Source: Roseomonas sp.
Lineage (GTDB): Bacteria > Pseudomonadota > Alphaproteobacteria > Acetobacterales > Acetobacteraceae
Assembly (NCBI GenBank): GCA_020249865.1
Contig: JADCEV010000071.1
Span: forward strand, 1 to 51,213
DNA: 51,213 bases
Direction of reading: 5' to 3'
Shown here: piece by piece, positions 7,408-16,407 of the stretch
Position numbering within the stretch: the first letter of the stretch is position 1
Layout: each line of letters opens with the position of its first letter
Program-made: the position numbers and the translations under genes
Notes under the pieces: model-generated
What the model was told of the DNA's origin: nothing
The model's input: the letters and a program-made list of their open reading frames with translations, nothing else
The model's database searches: none

Positions 7408-7879
7408 TCCTGATCGCCAAGCCAAGGGCGCCTTGCGCAAAGCGGCGCATATTGGCACGGCGATCCGCACTGCCGGTCTCCAGCGTGATCACGCGTTCAA
7501 TGCCTGGCCCCACCACGGCGATGCAGCTATGCCCGGCCGCATCGCCATAGCGATTGCCGGTGGGGCCAGCGGCGCCTGTTTCAGATAATCCCCAATCCGC
7601 GCCATGCTTTTCGCGCACGCGCCGCGCGAGCAGCAGGGCATAGGCTTCACTCGCTGAACGCATGCCTTCCATGTCGGCAGGCGTGATGCCGAGCAGGGCT
7701 TCGCGCGCTTGCGCGGTATAGATCACGCCGCCGCCGAGGAAATAGGCGGATGCGCCGGGTTCGGCGAGCAAGGCCGCCGCGATCAGCCCGCCGGTTGACG
7801 ATTCTGCCACCGCAATGCGCTGGCGTTTCGCCTTCAGGCAGGCGGCGAGCGCAGAAGCAGAAACATGCAAGGCATCCAT
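7397..7879 (-). CDS. pncC: Nicotinamide-nucleotide amidohydrolase (CinA C-terminal family)
   Basis: This 160-residue stand-alone CinA-C domain protein deamidates nicotinamide mononucleotide to nicotinic acid mononucleotide in the pyridine nucleotide salvage cycle. The family motifs are clear: IAVAESSTGGLIAAALL (residues 22-38), a YFLGGGVIYTAQAR block and SETGAAGPTGNRYGDAAG, which forms the active site and glycine-rich loop. The length equals that of single-domain PncC proteins; there is no N-terminal MoaB-like COG1058 domain, so CinA itself is not meant. It lies 12 bases downstream of the MFS gene on the same strand and converges on dsbB. The assignment is firm at family level. Confidence 0.88.
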   Translation of the reverse strand: MDALHVSASALAACLKAKRQRIAVAESSTGGLIAAALLAEPGASAYFLGGGVIYTAQAREALLGITPADMEGMRSASEAYALLLARRVREKHGADWGLSETGAAGPTGNRYGDAAGHSCIAVVGPGIERVITLETGSADRRANMRRFAQGALGLAIRTIG

Positions 7880-7891
7880 GCTGATTATCCT

Positions 7892-9106
7892 TCACGCGCC
7901 GGAGATGTGTTTCCAATAGCGATGCGTCACTGCCAGCGCCAGCAGCCCGCAGCCCGCCATCAGCGCGGTTGCCATCGGTGCGCCGAGAAATTCAGCGGCA
8001 ATGCCAAGGCCGATAAAGCCAATCGGCCCCATGCCGATGCAAACCGAAAGCAGGCCAAGCACACGGCTGCGCAAGGCAACCGGTGTTGCCAGATAGATCA
8101 GCGTGGGCTGCATGATGCCAAAGCCAGAACCGCCAATCCCCACCAGAATCAGCGCCAGCCCCGCGAACCAGGGGTTCGGGATCAGCGCGAAGGCGATCAC
8201 CATGCAAAGATACATGGTAAGCCCGCCAATATAGCAGCGCCGATACAGCGCCGGGCCGATGAACAGCGTAATCAGCACCGCCCCCACCAGCGCGCCCACG
8301 CCATCCATGCTGGCGAGTACGCCAACACCTTCCGGCCCCAGCGCCAATTGATCCTTGCCGATCACCGGGATCATGCTGGTGAAGGGCCAGCCAAACAGGT
8401 TGAAGATCAGCGTGATCGTGAGCGTGCCGCTCAAGCGCGGATCAGCACGCACGGCGGCAAGACCCTCGGCGATGCGGGTCAGCACGGGTTCGGGGCGGCT
8501 TGCATTGCTGCGCGGCGTTGCCGGCAGCAGCAGGGCCGCGATCAGCGCCGGCAAATAAAGCAAGGTCGCCAGCACGAAAGTGCCATCAAGCCCAAGCAGT
8601 GCCAGCAGCACGCCACCAAGTGTTGGCCCCAGCATTCGGCTGGCATTGCTGGTGCCGACATCAATGGACATGGCGGCGGCCATGCGCGCTGGCCCCACCA
8701 CCGTGCCGATCATGGCGCGGCGCACGGGATTATCAGCAGCCCAACCAACACCATTGATGAAGGCCGCCACCGCCAAATGCCAAACCGCAATCGCGCCAAG
8801 CAAGGCGAGCAAGGCAATCACCGATGAGGCCAGGATTTGCATCGCCAGCATCAGGATTTGTGCGCGGCGGAGATCCATCCGCTCTGCCGCCGCGCCCAGA
8901 AAGGCACCAAACAGCCCCATGGGCAAAAGCCGCAGCATGGTGAGCATGGCGACAATGAAGGCGGAACCCGTGGCGTTATAGGCGAAGACACCCACTGCCA
9001 GCATTTCCAGCCAGCGCACGACAAAAATCGAAAACCCGACCATCCAGAGCCGACGGAAGTCACGCTCCTGAAACAGGCTTCGCCAATGGGTTTCGGTCAG
9101 CGCCAC
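7892..9106 (-). CDS. Major facilitator superfamily transporter
   Basis: This 404-residue protein has about twelve hydrophobic segments and the loop AAAERMDLRRAQILM between segments 2 and 3, which corresponds to the MFS motif A region. Its start, WRSLFQERDFRRLWMVGFSIFVVRW, is common in drug-efflux-like or enterobactin exporter (EntS)-like MFS proteins. MFS carriers move small molecules by proton exchange; the substrate cannot be read from the sequence. The start at 9106 is a GTG with a weak GGGG upstream. The gene runs into pncC after 12 bases and may share its transcript. The full length suggests an intact transporter. Confidence 0.8.
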   Translation of the reverse strand: MALTETHWRSLFQERDFRRLWMVGFSIFVVRWLEMLAVGVFAYNATGSAFIVAMLTMLRLLPMGLFGAFLGAAAERMDLRRAQILMLAMQILASSVIALLALLGAIAVWHLAVAAFINGVGWAADNPVRRAMIGTVVGPARMAAAMSIDVGTSNASRMLGPTLGGVLLALLGLDGTFVLATLLYLPALIAALLLPATPRSNASRPEPVLTRIAEGLAAVRADPRLSGTLTITLIFNLFGWPFTSMIPVIGKDQLALGPEGVGVLASMDGVGALVGAVLITLFIGPALYRRCYIGGLTMYLCMVIAFALIPNPWFAGLALILVGIGGSGFGIMQPTLIYLATPVALRSRVLGLLSVCIGMGPIGFIGLGIAAEFLGAPMATALMAGCGLLALAVTHRYWKHISGA

Positions 9107-9161
9107 GGCGCCCCACGGATGAAGTAAGGCCGGTCAGGAAAAACCCGACCGGCCCTGAATG

Positions 9162-10598
9162 TCACAACCCAGCCTGGGAGACGAATTTGGTGTTGAGGTA
9201 AGCCTCAATCGCCTCAAGCCCGCCTTCCGATCCATAGCCGGAATCCTTGATGCCGCCGAAGGGCACTTCGGGAAGCGCAAGACCAAGGTGATTGATCGTC
9301 ATCATGCCGCTTTCAACGCGCGCCGCGACTGCATTCGCCGTCTTGGCCGAACGCGTGAAGGCGTAAGATGCCAGGCCATAGGGCAGGCGATTGGCTTCTT
9401 CCACCACCTCATCCAAATCCTTGAAGCGGGAGATCATCGCCATGGGGCCGAAGGGTTCCTCATTCATCGCCCGCGCATCCTTGGGCACATCGGTCATCAC
9501 TGTGGGCTCATAGAAATAGCCTTTGTTGCCGATGCGCTTACCCCCCGTATGCACCTTGCCGCCCTTGGCCTGCGCATCCTGCACCATCATCTCAACCCAA
9601 GGCACGCGGCGATCATGCGCGAGCGGCCCCATATTGGTATCCGCCGCCATGCCATCGCCCACCTTCAGGGTCTTGGCGTGGGCGACGAATTTTTCGACGA
9701 AGCCATCATAAAGTTCTTCCTGCACCAGGAAGCGCGTCGGGCTCACGCAAACCTGCCCGGCATTGCGGAACTTGGCGAAGGCAAGGGTCTTTGCCGCCAG
9801 ATCAAGATCGGCATCATTGAAGACAATGGCCGGCGCATGGCCGCCCAATTCCATCGTCACGCGCTTCATGTGCTGGCCGGCAAGGGCGGCCAATTGCTTG
9901 CCGACGGGGGTGGACCCGGTGAAGGTCACTTTGCGGATGATCGGATGCGCGATCAGATAGGATGAAATCTCCGCCGGCACGCCATAGACCAGATTGGCAA
10001 CACCAGCAGGCAAGCCGGCATCAATGAAGGCGCGGATCAATTCCGCGGGCGAAGCGGGCGTTTCTTCCGGAGCCTTCACAATAATGGAACAGCCCGTGGC
10101 GACGGCGGCCGAGAGCTTGCGCACCACCTGATTGATCGGGAAATTCCATGGCGTGAAGGCGGCAACGGGGCCGACCGGTTCCTTCACCACAAGCTGATAA
10201 ATCCCCTCGGCGCGCGCGGGCACCACGCGGCCATAGGCGCGGCGGGCTTCTTCGGCGAACCAATCAATAATGTCGGCGGCCGCCATGATTTCCATCTTGG
10301 ATTCACCAAGCGGCTTGCCCTGTTCCATGGTCATCAGCCGCGCAATGTCGTCCGCGCGCGCGCGCACCAGATCAGCGGCCTTGCGCATGAGCTTGGAACG
10401 GTCATAGGCGGAGACCTTCTTCCAGGTGGCAAAGCCTTTTTCGGCGGCGGCAAGCGCTTCATCAAGATCGGGTTTTTCGGCATGGGCGACAGTGCCGATC
10501 ACTTCCTCATTGGCCGGGTTCAGTACGTTGATGGTCTTGCCACTGCGCGCGGCGCGCCATTCGCCATTCACGTGCAATTGGACATTGGGGTAGGTCAT
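9162..10598 (-). CDS. gabD: NAD(P)-dependent succinate-semialdehyde dehydrogenase-type ALDH
   Basis: This 478-residue aldehyde dehydrogenase has the catalytic cysteine in [10 protein letters not shown] (Cys284), the general base glutamate in MELGGHAP (Glu250), the [10 protein letters not shown] block (149-158) and the [12 protein letters not shown] nucleotide-site motif. MEQGKPLGE and the overall order match GabD-like succinate-semialdehyde dehydrogenases, which oxidise succinate semialdehyde to succinate for the TCA cycle. The start at 10598 has GGAAGGAAG upstream; the 13 extra codons of the longer frame are rejected. No gabT or gabP is adjacent, so the true substrate could be another semialdehyde such as glutarate semialdehyde. 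It is divergent from the Bug-type binding protein gene to its right. Confidence 0.82.
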   Translation of the reverse strand: MTYPNVQLHVNGEWRAARSGKTINVLNPANEEVIGTVAHAEKPDLDEALAAAEKGFATWKKVSAYDRSKLMRKAADLVRARADDIARLMTMEQGKPLGESKMEIMAAADIIDWFAEEARRAYGRVVPARAEGIYQLVVKEPVGPVAAFTPWNFPINQVVRKLSAAVATGCSIIVKAPEETPASPAELIRAFIDAGLPAGVANLVYGVPAEISSYLIAHPIIRKVTFTGSTPVGKQLAALAGQHMKRVTMELGGHAPAIVFNDADLDLAAKTLAFAKFRNAGQVCVSPTRFLVQEELYDGFVEKFVAHAKTLKVGDGMAADTNMGPLAHDRRVPWVEMMVQDAQAKGGKVHTGGKRIGNKGYFYEPTVMTDVPKDARAMNEEPFGPMAMISRFKDLDEVVEEANRLPYGLASYAFTRSAKTANAVAARVESGMMTINHLGLALPEVPFGGIKDSGYGSEGGLEAIEAYLNTKFVSQAGL

Positions 10599-10727
10599 GC
10601 GGGCTTCCTTCCGGCTTTGCTTGATTGGAAAGCCCACCCTAATCGGGCTTCACGCCAGGGGCCAGATGCCAGCCGGCGATGGCGGTGCTAGAAAGGCGGA
10701 AAGCATCAATTTTCCGGGAGAAACCCC

Positions 10728-11702
10728 ATGCGCCTTTCGCGCCGCACCCTGTTTGCCGCTGGCTCACTGCTGGCTGCCCCTGCCAGCCTTAAGGCGCAAC
10801 CCGCCTTCCCGAACCGGCCGATTACCGTCCTGGTGCCGAACCCGCCCGGCGGGGGGACGGATTTCGCCGCCAGGCTGTTTCAGGAGGCCATGAGTCAAGG
10901 GCTCGGCCAGCCCGTGGTGGTGGAAAACCGCCCGGGCGCCAATGGCAATCTGGCGATCAATGCCGTGGCGCGGTCAGCGCCGGATGGGCATACCATTCTG
11001 CTGCAATATAATGGCTATCACGCCGGCAATCCGGCGATGATGAAGAACCTCACGTGGGATCCCATCAGGGATCTGGCGCTGGTTGGCATGGCAACCATGG
11101 CGCCGCATGCGGTCATTGTGGCACCCAACGTGCCGGCGAATAACTTGCAGGAATTCATTGCCCATGTGCGGGCCAATCCGGGCAAGCTGAATTACGCCTC
11201 CTCCGGCAATGGGTCGATCCAGCATTTGGGTGGCGTGCTGTTTACCCGCGCCATCGGGGCAGAAATGGTGCATGTGCCCTATCGCGGCGCGGCGCCCGCC
11301 TTGCAGGATGTCGCCGGTGGGCGTGTGGAGATGTTCATCACCACGCCGTCCTCCGCGATTGCATTGATACAAGGCGGGCGCGTGAAGGCGCTGGCGATTG
11401 CGAGTGCCCAGCGCGCGGCGGGGTTGCCCGATGTGCCAACCACGGCAGAAGCCGGGCTGCCGGGCTTTACCCTTGATGCCTGGTTCGGCTTTGCCGTGCC
11501 GGCTGCCACGCCGCGCCCCATTCAGGAAAGGCTGAATGCAGTGATCAGCGCCGCGGCCGAACAGCCTGCCATCCGCGAAAGGGCGCAGGCGGGCGGTGCG
11601 ACGACCCGCGCCATGACCCTTGCCGAGCTGGATAGGCTGGCACGGCGAGAGGTGGAAGAATTGGGTGCTGTGATCCGCGCTGCCGGGATCACGATAGATT
11701 AG
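10728..11702 (+). CDS. Bug family (TctC-like) periplasmic solute-binding protein
   Basis: This 324-residue protein starts with an arginine-containing signal peptide (MRLSRRTLFAAGSLLAAPASLKA, cleavage likely near residue 23) and continues PAFPNRPITVLVPNPPGGGTDF, the hallmark of the Bug/tripartite tricarboxylate binding proteins. Further family blocks are VVENRPGANGN, VPYRGAAPALQDVAGG and the DVPTTAEAGLPGF segment. Such proteins bind carboxylates and other small organic molecules in the periplasm; many are orphans without a membrane partner, as here. The neighbouring gabD-like gene is divergent, so a shared substrate is possible but unproven. The protein looks complete. Confidence 0.88.
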   Translation: MRLSRRTLFAAGSLLAAPASLKAQPAFPNRPITVLVPNPPGGGTDFAARLFQEAMSQGLGQPVVVENRPGANGNLAINAVARSAPDGHTILLQYNGYHAGNPAMMKNLTWDPIRDLALVGMATMAPHAVIVAPNVPANNLQEFIAHVRANPGKLNYASSGNGSIQHLGGVLFTRAIGAEMVHVPYRGAAPALQDVAGGRVEMFITTPSSAIALIQGGRVKALAIASAQRAAGLPDVPTTAEAGLPGFTLDAWFGFAVPAATPRPIQERLNAVISAAAEQPAIRERAQAGGATTRAMTLAELDRLARREVEELGAVIRAAGITID

Positions 11703-11761
11703 CCAAAGATTGGCCAAAACCGGGCCTTGGTTTGGCGGTGAACAAGGTTTAGTTTGCCCTG

Positions 11762-13465
11762 ATGGCATCCCTATTCCCGCCCCGCCGCTATTGGCTGCTG
11801 GCCGCCGCGCTGCTTTCCGCCTGTGCGGCCGGCGATAGCGTGGAACGCCCCGCGCTGCGCGGCGCCGCGCCGGAAGTGACCGGCGCCTTCGGGTCTTATC
11901 TGGCCGGGCGCTTCGCCACCAATGAAGCCGATACGAAATTCGCTGCCGAAAGTCTCTTGCAGGCCCTCAGGCGCGACCCGAATGAGCCTGAAGTGCTGCA
12001 GCGCGCCTTTATCGCGACCTTGCTGGATGGCCGTTCGGAAGCCGTAAGGCTGGCGCGTGTCATCCCCAATGAACCGCTGGCCGCCATGCTGCTGGCCGGG
12101 CAGGATGCGCAGGCTGGGCGTTTTGATCGCGCGGAACAGCGCTTCCGCAGCTTGCCAAACCAGGGCATGGCCGGCCTTTTGAAGCCCTTGCTGCTGGCCT
12201 GGGCGCAGCAGGGAAGGGGCCAGACGGATGCGGCGCTGGCCACGCTGCGCCCGCTGACGGAAGCGGGGCGCCAGCGCGGCATTTATGCCCTGCATGGCGC
12301 CATGATTGCCGATATCGCCGAACGCCCGCGTGAAGCCGAACGCCTGGTCCGGCTTGCACTCGCCGATGGTCCTGCGCCCAATCTGACGCTTGCGCGCACC
12401 ATGGCCGGCATTCTGATGCGCGCGGGTCAGCAGGCAGAGGCCGAGCGGCTCTTGGATCGGCTGGGCCGCGGCCATGATGATGCCGGGCTTTTCGCTGATA
12501 CCGGCGGGCGCGAAGCCTTGGCGACGCGACGCGTGGTCGCCTCAGCGACTGAGGGCATGGCGGAGGCCTATCTTGGCCTTGCCTCTGCCCTGCGTGGGCC
12601 GCAATCGGGCGAGTTTTCGCTGGCGCTGGTGCGGCTTTCGCTGCAATTGCGCCCGCGCTACGGGCCAGGCTTGCTCGCGGGGGCTGAGGCGCTGAGCGAT
12701 GAAGGCCAATATGCGGCGGCGGTGGCGCTGCTGGAACGCGTTGACCCCGCTGATCCCTTCGCGCCGTTGCTGGCGCTGCGCCGGGCCGGCTTGCTGGATC
12801 GGCTGGACCGCCTGCCGGAAGCGGAGGCAGAACTCAGGCGGCTTTCGGCGCAATTTCCCCGTGCCTATCAGCCCATGGCAAGGCTTGGGGATTTGTATCG
12901 CGGCCGGCAGAATTGGCCGCCGGCGATTGCGGCCTATGACGCGGCGATTGCGCGGATTGGCGCGCCGGCAGTGACGCATTGGCCGCTGTTTTATGCGCGC
13001 GGCATCGCCCTTGAACGCGCCAAGCGCTGGCCGGAGGCAGAGGAAGATTTTCAGCGCGCGCTCAGCCTGAACCCGGAACAGCCCTTGGTGCTGAATTACC
13101 TGGCCTATAGCTGGGTGGAGATGGGCAAGAATCTGGTCGAAGCGCGGCGCATGCTGGAACGCGCGGTTGAGCTTCGCCCGAATGATGGCAATATCGCCGA
13201 TAGCCTGGGCTGGGCGCTGTTCAAGCTTGGCGATATTCCGGGCGCGGTGCGCTGGCTGGAAAAGGCGGTTGAGCTTGAATCGCAAAGCAGCGTGATCAAT
13301 GACCATTTGGGCGATGCCTATTGGGCGCAGGGCCGGCGGCGCGAGGCGCTGTTTCAATGGCGCCGGGCCCTGATGCTGGGGCCTGAGGGTGATGAGGGGC
13401 CGAAGATCGAAGCCAAGATCGCGGGTGGCCTGACAGAGCAACCGGTAGCGGAGACGCGGCGCTGA
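11762..13465 (+). CDS. Tetratricopeptide-repeat lipoprotein
   Basis: This 567-residue protein has an N-terminal signal with a lipobox LLSAC (Cys21 would carry the lipid) and then many TPR-like helix pairs. The clearest repeats are near the C-terminus: [55 protein letters not shown] and [22 protein letters not shown] arrays form protein-binding surfaces; as an outer-membrane lipoprotein it could scaffold envelope complexes, but no partner can be named. A TPR gene directly before ispE is a recurrent alphaproteobacterial arrangement. Its TGA overlaps the proposed CTG start of ispE. Confidence 0.85.
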   Translation: MASLFPPRRYWLLAAALLSACAAGDSVERPALRGAAPEVTGAFGSYLAGRFATNEADTKFAAESLLQALRRDPNEPEVLQRAFIATLLDGRSEAVRLARVIPNEPLAAMLLAGQDAQAGRFDRAEQRFRSLPNQGMAGLLKPLLLAWAQQGRGQTDAALATLRPLTEAGRQRGIYALHGAMIADIAERPREAERLVRLALADGPAPNLTLARTMAGILMRAGQQAEAERLLDRLGRGHDDAGLFADTGGREALATRRVVASATEGMAEAYLGLASALRGPQSGEFSLALVRLSLQLRPRYGPGLLAGAEALSDEGQYAAAVALLERVDPADPFAPLLALRRAGLLDRLDRLPEAEAELRRLSAQFPRAYQPMARLGDLYRGRQNWPPAIAAYDAAIARIGAPAVTHWPLFYARGIALERAKRWPEAEEDFQRALSLNPEQPLVLNYLAYSWVEMGKNLVEARRMLERAVELRPNDGNIADSLGWALFKLGDIPGAVRWLEKAVELESQSSVINDHLGDAYWAQGRRREALFQWRRALMLGPEGDEGPKIEAKIAGGLTEQPVAETRR

Positions 13466-14319
13466 AATTTTCGGAAGCGGCTCCGGCCAAGGTCAATCTA
13501 TTTCTGCATGTCACGGGGCGCCGGGCGGATGGCTATCATCTGCTGGATAGTTTGGTGGTGTTCGCCGGCATGGGCGATACGGTCAGCGCCGCATCCGGGG
13601 AAATCCTTTCGCTGGCGATTGAAGGCGCCGAAGGCGCGGCGCTGGAAGCGGAGCCCGATAATCTGGTGCTGCGCGCGGCCCGGGCGCTGACCATGGCCGC
13701 GGGGCTGGAAGGCCATGCGCTGTTGCATCTGCTGAAGCGCCTGCCGGTTGCAAGCGGCATTGGCGGTGGCAGCGCAGATGCGGCGGCCAGCCTGCGGGCG
13801 CTGAACCGGCTTTGGGGGCTTGGTTGGTCGGAATCGCGACTCGCGGCGCTTGGTGCCACGCTTGGCGCCGATGTGCCGGTATGTGTGGGTTCTCGCCCCG
13901 CCCGAATGGAAGGCGTGGGGGAGGTGCTGAGCGCCGCGCCAAGCCTGCCGCGCTTTGGGCTTCTGCTCGCGAATCCGCGTGAGGCCTTGGCGACGCCGGC
14001 AGTGTTTCGCGCCCGCCAGGGTGGGTTTTCGCCGCGCGCCAGGCTGCCGCAAGCCTGGGGTAATGCCGCCGACATGGCCGCGGATTTGGCTGCGCTGGAG
14101 AATGATTTGCAGGCGCCCGCCATCAGCCTTTGCCCCGCGATTGCTGAGGTTCTGGCGGCAATCGCGGCAAGCCCCGGCTGCCTTTTGGCGCGCATGAGCG
14201 GTTCTGGCGCGACCTGCTTTGGCATTTTCCCCAATGCGGCTGCGGCTGCTGCTGCGGCGGCGGCACTCCCCACCGCCTGGTGGTGTTGGGGAGGGGGGCT
14301 TCACGGCGCCGCCCTTTGA
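13462..14319 (+). CDS. ispE: 4-diphosphocytidyl-2-C-methyl-D-erythritol kinase
   Basis: This GHMP kinase phosphorylates CDP-methylerythritol in the MEP route to isoprenoids. The N-terminal block [22 protein letters not shown] contains the conserved PAKVNL motif, and the ATP loop [15 protein letters not shown] is at about residues 96-110; the C-terminal glycine loop is [12 protein letters not shown]. The conserved N-terminus lies upstream of the first GTG/TTG codons (near 13552), so the true start must be earlier. The only sensible candidate is CTG at 13462, which overlaps the TGA of the TPR gene in the manner of ATGA couplings and gives 285 residues, the usual IspE length. No ATG, GTG or TTG exists in frame between the previous stop and this point. 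The C-terminus has an alanine run and a Trp/Gly-rich tail. Enzyme identity is firm; the start is inferred. Confidence 0.9.
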   Translation: MKFSEAAPAKVNLFLHVTGRRADGYHLLDSLVVFAGMGDTVSAASGEILSLAIEGAEGAALEAEPDNLVLRAARALTMAAGLEGHALLHLLKRLPVASGIGGGSADAAASLRALNRLWGLGWSESRLAALGATLGADVPVCVGSRPARMEGVGEVLSAAPSLPRFGLLLANPREALATPAVFRARQGGFSPRARLPQAWGNAADMAADLAALENDLQAPAISLCPAIAEVLAAIAASPGCLLARMSGSGATCFGIFPNAAAAAAAAAALPTAWWCWGGGLHGAAL

Positions 14320-14341
14320 GGGCTATTAGGCGCGGGCCTGT

Positions 14342-14416
14342 TGGGGCGTCGCCAAGCGGTAAGGCAGCGGTTTTTGGTACCGCCATTCCCAGGTTCGAAT
14401 CCTGGCGCCCCAACCA
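14342..14416 (+). tRNA. tRNA-Gln (anticodon UUG), CCA encoded
   Basis: A complete cloverleaf can be drawn. The acceptor stem is TGGGGCG/CGCCCCA, the anticodon stem GCGGT/ACCGC (14367-14371 and 14379-14383) with loop TTTTGGT carrying TTG at 14374-14376, and the T-arm contains GGTTCGAATCC. The discriminator is A and the terminal CCA is encoded at 14414-14416. The anticodon UUG reads glutamine codons CAA and CAG. It lies 22 bases after ispE on the same strand and may be co-transcribed with it. No sign of an integrated element using its 3' end is seen. Confidence 0.95.
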
Positions 14417-14527
14417 TTTTCCTGACAAGCCGAGTAAATTCAGCCTGCATGCCCTGATCTTCGCCTGATCAGAATGCTACGCGGCGTGGCATTTCACCCC
14501 TGGCAGCTTTGGGATACACCCGCGCGC

Positions 14528-14956
14528 ATGAACGCGAAGACCCCCTATGACCCCGCCGCCGATGGCTGGACCGATTTCGTCTGGCATGAGGATGGCTTCC
14601 CGGCCCTGGTTGGTCCCTTCTGGCAGAAAACTGTCGAAGGGCGGCGCCTGCATGGGCTGCTGGTGGAAGCAAAGCACAGCAATATCCATGGCATTGTCCA
14701 TGGCGGCATGATTTCCACCTTTCTGGATCAAACCCTTGGCCATACGGTGTGGGAGGCTGCGGATCGCGGGCCGAATGTTACCGTGCAGCTTAATGTGCAT
14801 TTCATCTCCGGCGCCAAGCAGGGGGATTTCCTGGTGGCGGAAGGTGAGGTGATGCGCGTGACGCGGTCCATCGTGTTTGTGCGTGGGCGGCTGACGGCGG
14901 GCGATAGGCTGATTGCGCATGCCGATGGGGTTTGGAAGCGGTTGGGGGCAGGGTAG
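14528..14956 (+). CDS. PaaI-type hotdog-fold acyl-CoA thioesterase
   Basis: This 142-residue single hotdog-domain protein carries HGGMISTFLDQTLGHTVW (about residues 59-76), the HGG.....D motif of the PaaI/4HBT thioesterase family, where the glycines bind the thioester and the acidic residue serves in catalysis. It then shows TVQLNVHFISGAKQGD and a late RLIAHADGVWKR strand. Such enzymes hydrolyse acyl-CoA or aryl-CoA thioesters in the cytoplasm; the substrate is unknown. The start at 14528 is preferred over the 18-codon longer frame, whose residues do not look like part of the fold. The gene stands alone between tRNA-Gln and the polysaccharide genes. Confidence 0.8.
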   Translation: MNAKTPYDPAADGWTDFVWHEDGFPALVGPFWQKTVEGRRLHGLLVEAKHSNIHGIVHGGMISTFLDQTLGHTVWEAADRGPNVTVQLNVHFISGAKQGDFLVAEGEVMRVTRSIVFVRGRLTAGDRLIAHADGVWKRLGAG

Positions 14957-15120
14957 CCGCGCGCCGTCCGGTTGCGGGTTTTGGCTTTGCCCGCGCTGGC
15001 TGGCTCTGGCGGATGAGGTGTTTGGACCGTGGCGAGGTAACTTAAGCAAAACAGCCTACGGTAAACCCGGAGCGGTTCACCTCAACCAACTTCCCAACAA
15101 TAAAAGCTTTTGTGTGAGCC

Positions 15121-16194
15121 TTATGGCCCCATCATGGCCAAGTGTTCTTCGAGAATTGGTAGTTCCGCCGCTGGTACCACCTTCCGCCAAGCTTCCACCC
15201 CGGGCAGCTTGCCGGGATTGCGGCGGATCAGTTCCGTCTTGAGGTAAGGATAGCCCATGCCTTCCACCAATTCCCGCCACAAATGGTGGCAGGGGTTGAA
15301 GGGAACGCGGGCAAAGGCTTCGGCGCTGCTGTAGCGTGGGGCGATGCGCGCGCGCGTTGCGGCATCAGCCAGAGAAGCGATCCTTGCCTGACCAAATAGT
15401 GCCCAGCATGGGACGCCGGCACGGAGCATGCGCCGACTGAGGCCTATTTCCCCCCGCTGCACCAAAAGCCATTTGCTGCGGCTATCCTTCAGCTGGGCGA
15501 GATGAGCAAGCATTTCCCCGACGGCTTTTTCCCCGCGGCCGAGCAGCGCGTAGGATTGCAAATGGGCCCCGCCGCCAAGGCTTTCCGTGAGGCCGAAAAA
15601 ACCATCGCCCCCCATGCGCCAAGCATCAATTATTGGGGAAAGGGGCAGAAAAGGGCCAAGGACGCTGTCATTGGTCAGCAGCAATTCCCGCGGGGTGCCG
15701 AAGCGTTGCAGGGCCACGGCCGCCGCATCCCGCCAGGCGCCAAAATCCCGCCCGACATTGGCGCGGCGGATGCGAAGTACGGAATCTGCGGCGATGGCAT
15801 CCCAATCCGGCGCGGGCGGGTTGGCGTTGGTGATGAAGACAGGGGCAAAGCCAGCCTCCCGCCAAAGCCGGACCTGACGGCGCACCATTGGCGAGATACG
15901 GCCATCTGGCGACCAATGGAGATAGAGTGCAAGGGAGTGGCTTGGCGTGGCCTTACCGTCAGCAATTTCAAAGATTTCGGGCTTTTCTGGCGCGAAACGA
16001 TCAAGGAAACCGGCAGATGACGTTTCCCAAAGGACTTCAGCCACGCGCCTGATAAAGCGGGAGGGAGCACGCGTGGCTAGGCTGTGCGCCACCCGCTCGG
16101 TGGAGGTGATATTGGATGAAATGGCTGTTAATGCGAGGCGAAGCACTTCTCTAAAGCCTACTCTGATGCTTAATGGGGTAAATGCCACGACCAT
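15121..16194 (-). CDS. Rhamnan synthesis F (RgpF)-like protein
   Basis: This 357-residue protein belongs to the RgpF family linked to rhamnose-rich cell-wall and O-polysaccharide synthesis. Characteristic blocks are SLALYLHWSPDGRISPMVRRQ, VFITNANPP, RRANVGRDFGAWRDA, LLLTNDSVLGPFLPL, FFGLTESLGGGAHLQSY, SRSKWLLVQRGEIGLSRRM and FNPCHHLWRELVEGMGYPYLKTEL. These fit the whole family domain from about residue 80 to 340. The biochemical activity of RgpF is unsettled; it is treated as a glycosyltransferase-type enzyme. The N-terminal 70 residues are less conserved and the ATG at 16194 lacks a clear ribosome site, so the true start may be further in. It is divergent from a GT2 gene, with a 213-base AT-rich gap between. 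Confidence 0.82.
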   Translation of the reverse strand: MVVAFTPLSIRVGFREVLRLALTAISSNITSTERVAHSLATRAPSRFIRRVAEVLWETSSAGFLDRFAPEKPEIFEIADGKATPSHSLALYLHWSPDGRISPMVRRQVRLWREAGFAPVFITNANPPAPDWDAIAADSVLRIRRANVGRDFGAWRDAAAVALQRFGTPRELLLTNDSVLGPFLPLSPIIDAWRMGGDGFFGLTESLGGGAHLQSYALLGRGEKAVGEMLAHLAQLKDSRSKWLLVQRGEIGLSRRMLRAGVPCWALFGQARIASLADAATRARIAPRYSSAEAFARVPFNPCHHLWRELVEGMGYPYLKTELIRRNPGKLPGVEAWRKVVPAAELPILEEHLAMMGP

Positions 16195-16407
16195 TACGAA
16201 TAATGCAAATTACGTCAAAGAGAGACTGGAATTGTCGTGGTAGGTGATTACCGTAGGAGGACGTAATAGCCTTATGGCAGTAAACTTGATGCTTGTCTTT
16301 GTGCTTGGTGTCCGCCTATTGACTGTTTGATCATCAATGTTCGGGGGTGTTAGGCTTGCTTCTGAGCTCCGTTTGTTTCGCTTAAATCTAGGGGGTTGAT
16401 CTTTAGG

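Noticed and set aside
14342-14416. tRNA-Gln as an attachment site for the neighbouring polysaccharide genes
   Set aside because: No integrase gene and no repeated tRNA 3' end were seen to the right; the region looks like ordinary chromosome.
16274-16330. 18-codon frame MAVNLMLVFVLGVRLLTV before the GT2 gene, considered as a leader peptide
   Set aside because: Its AGGAGG is about 13 bases upstream and no attenuator structure follows; it cannot be told from chance in AT-rich DNA.
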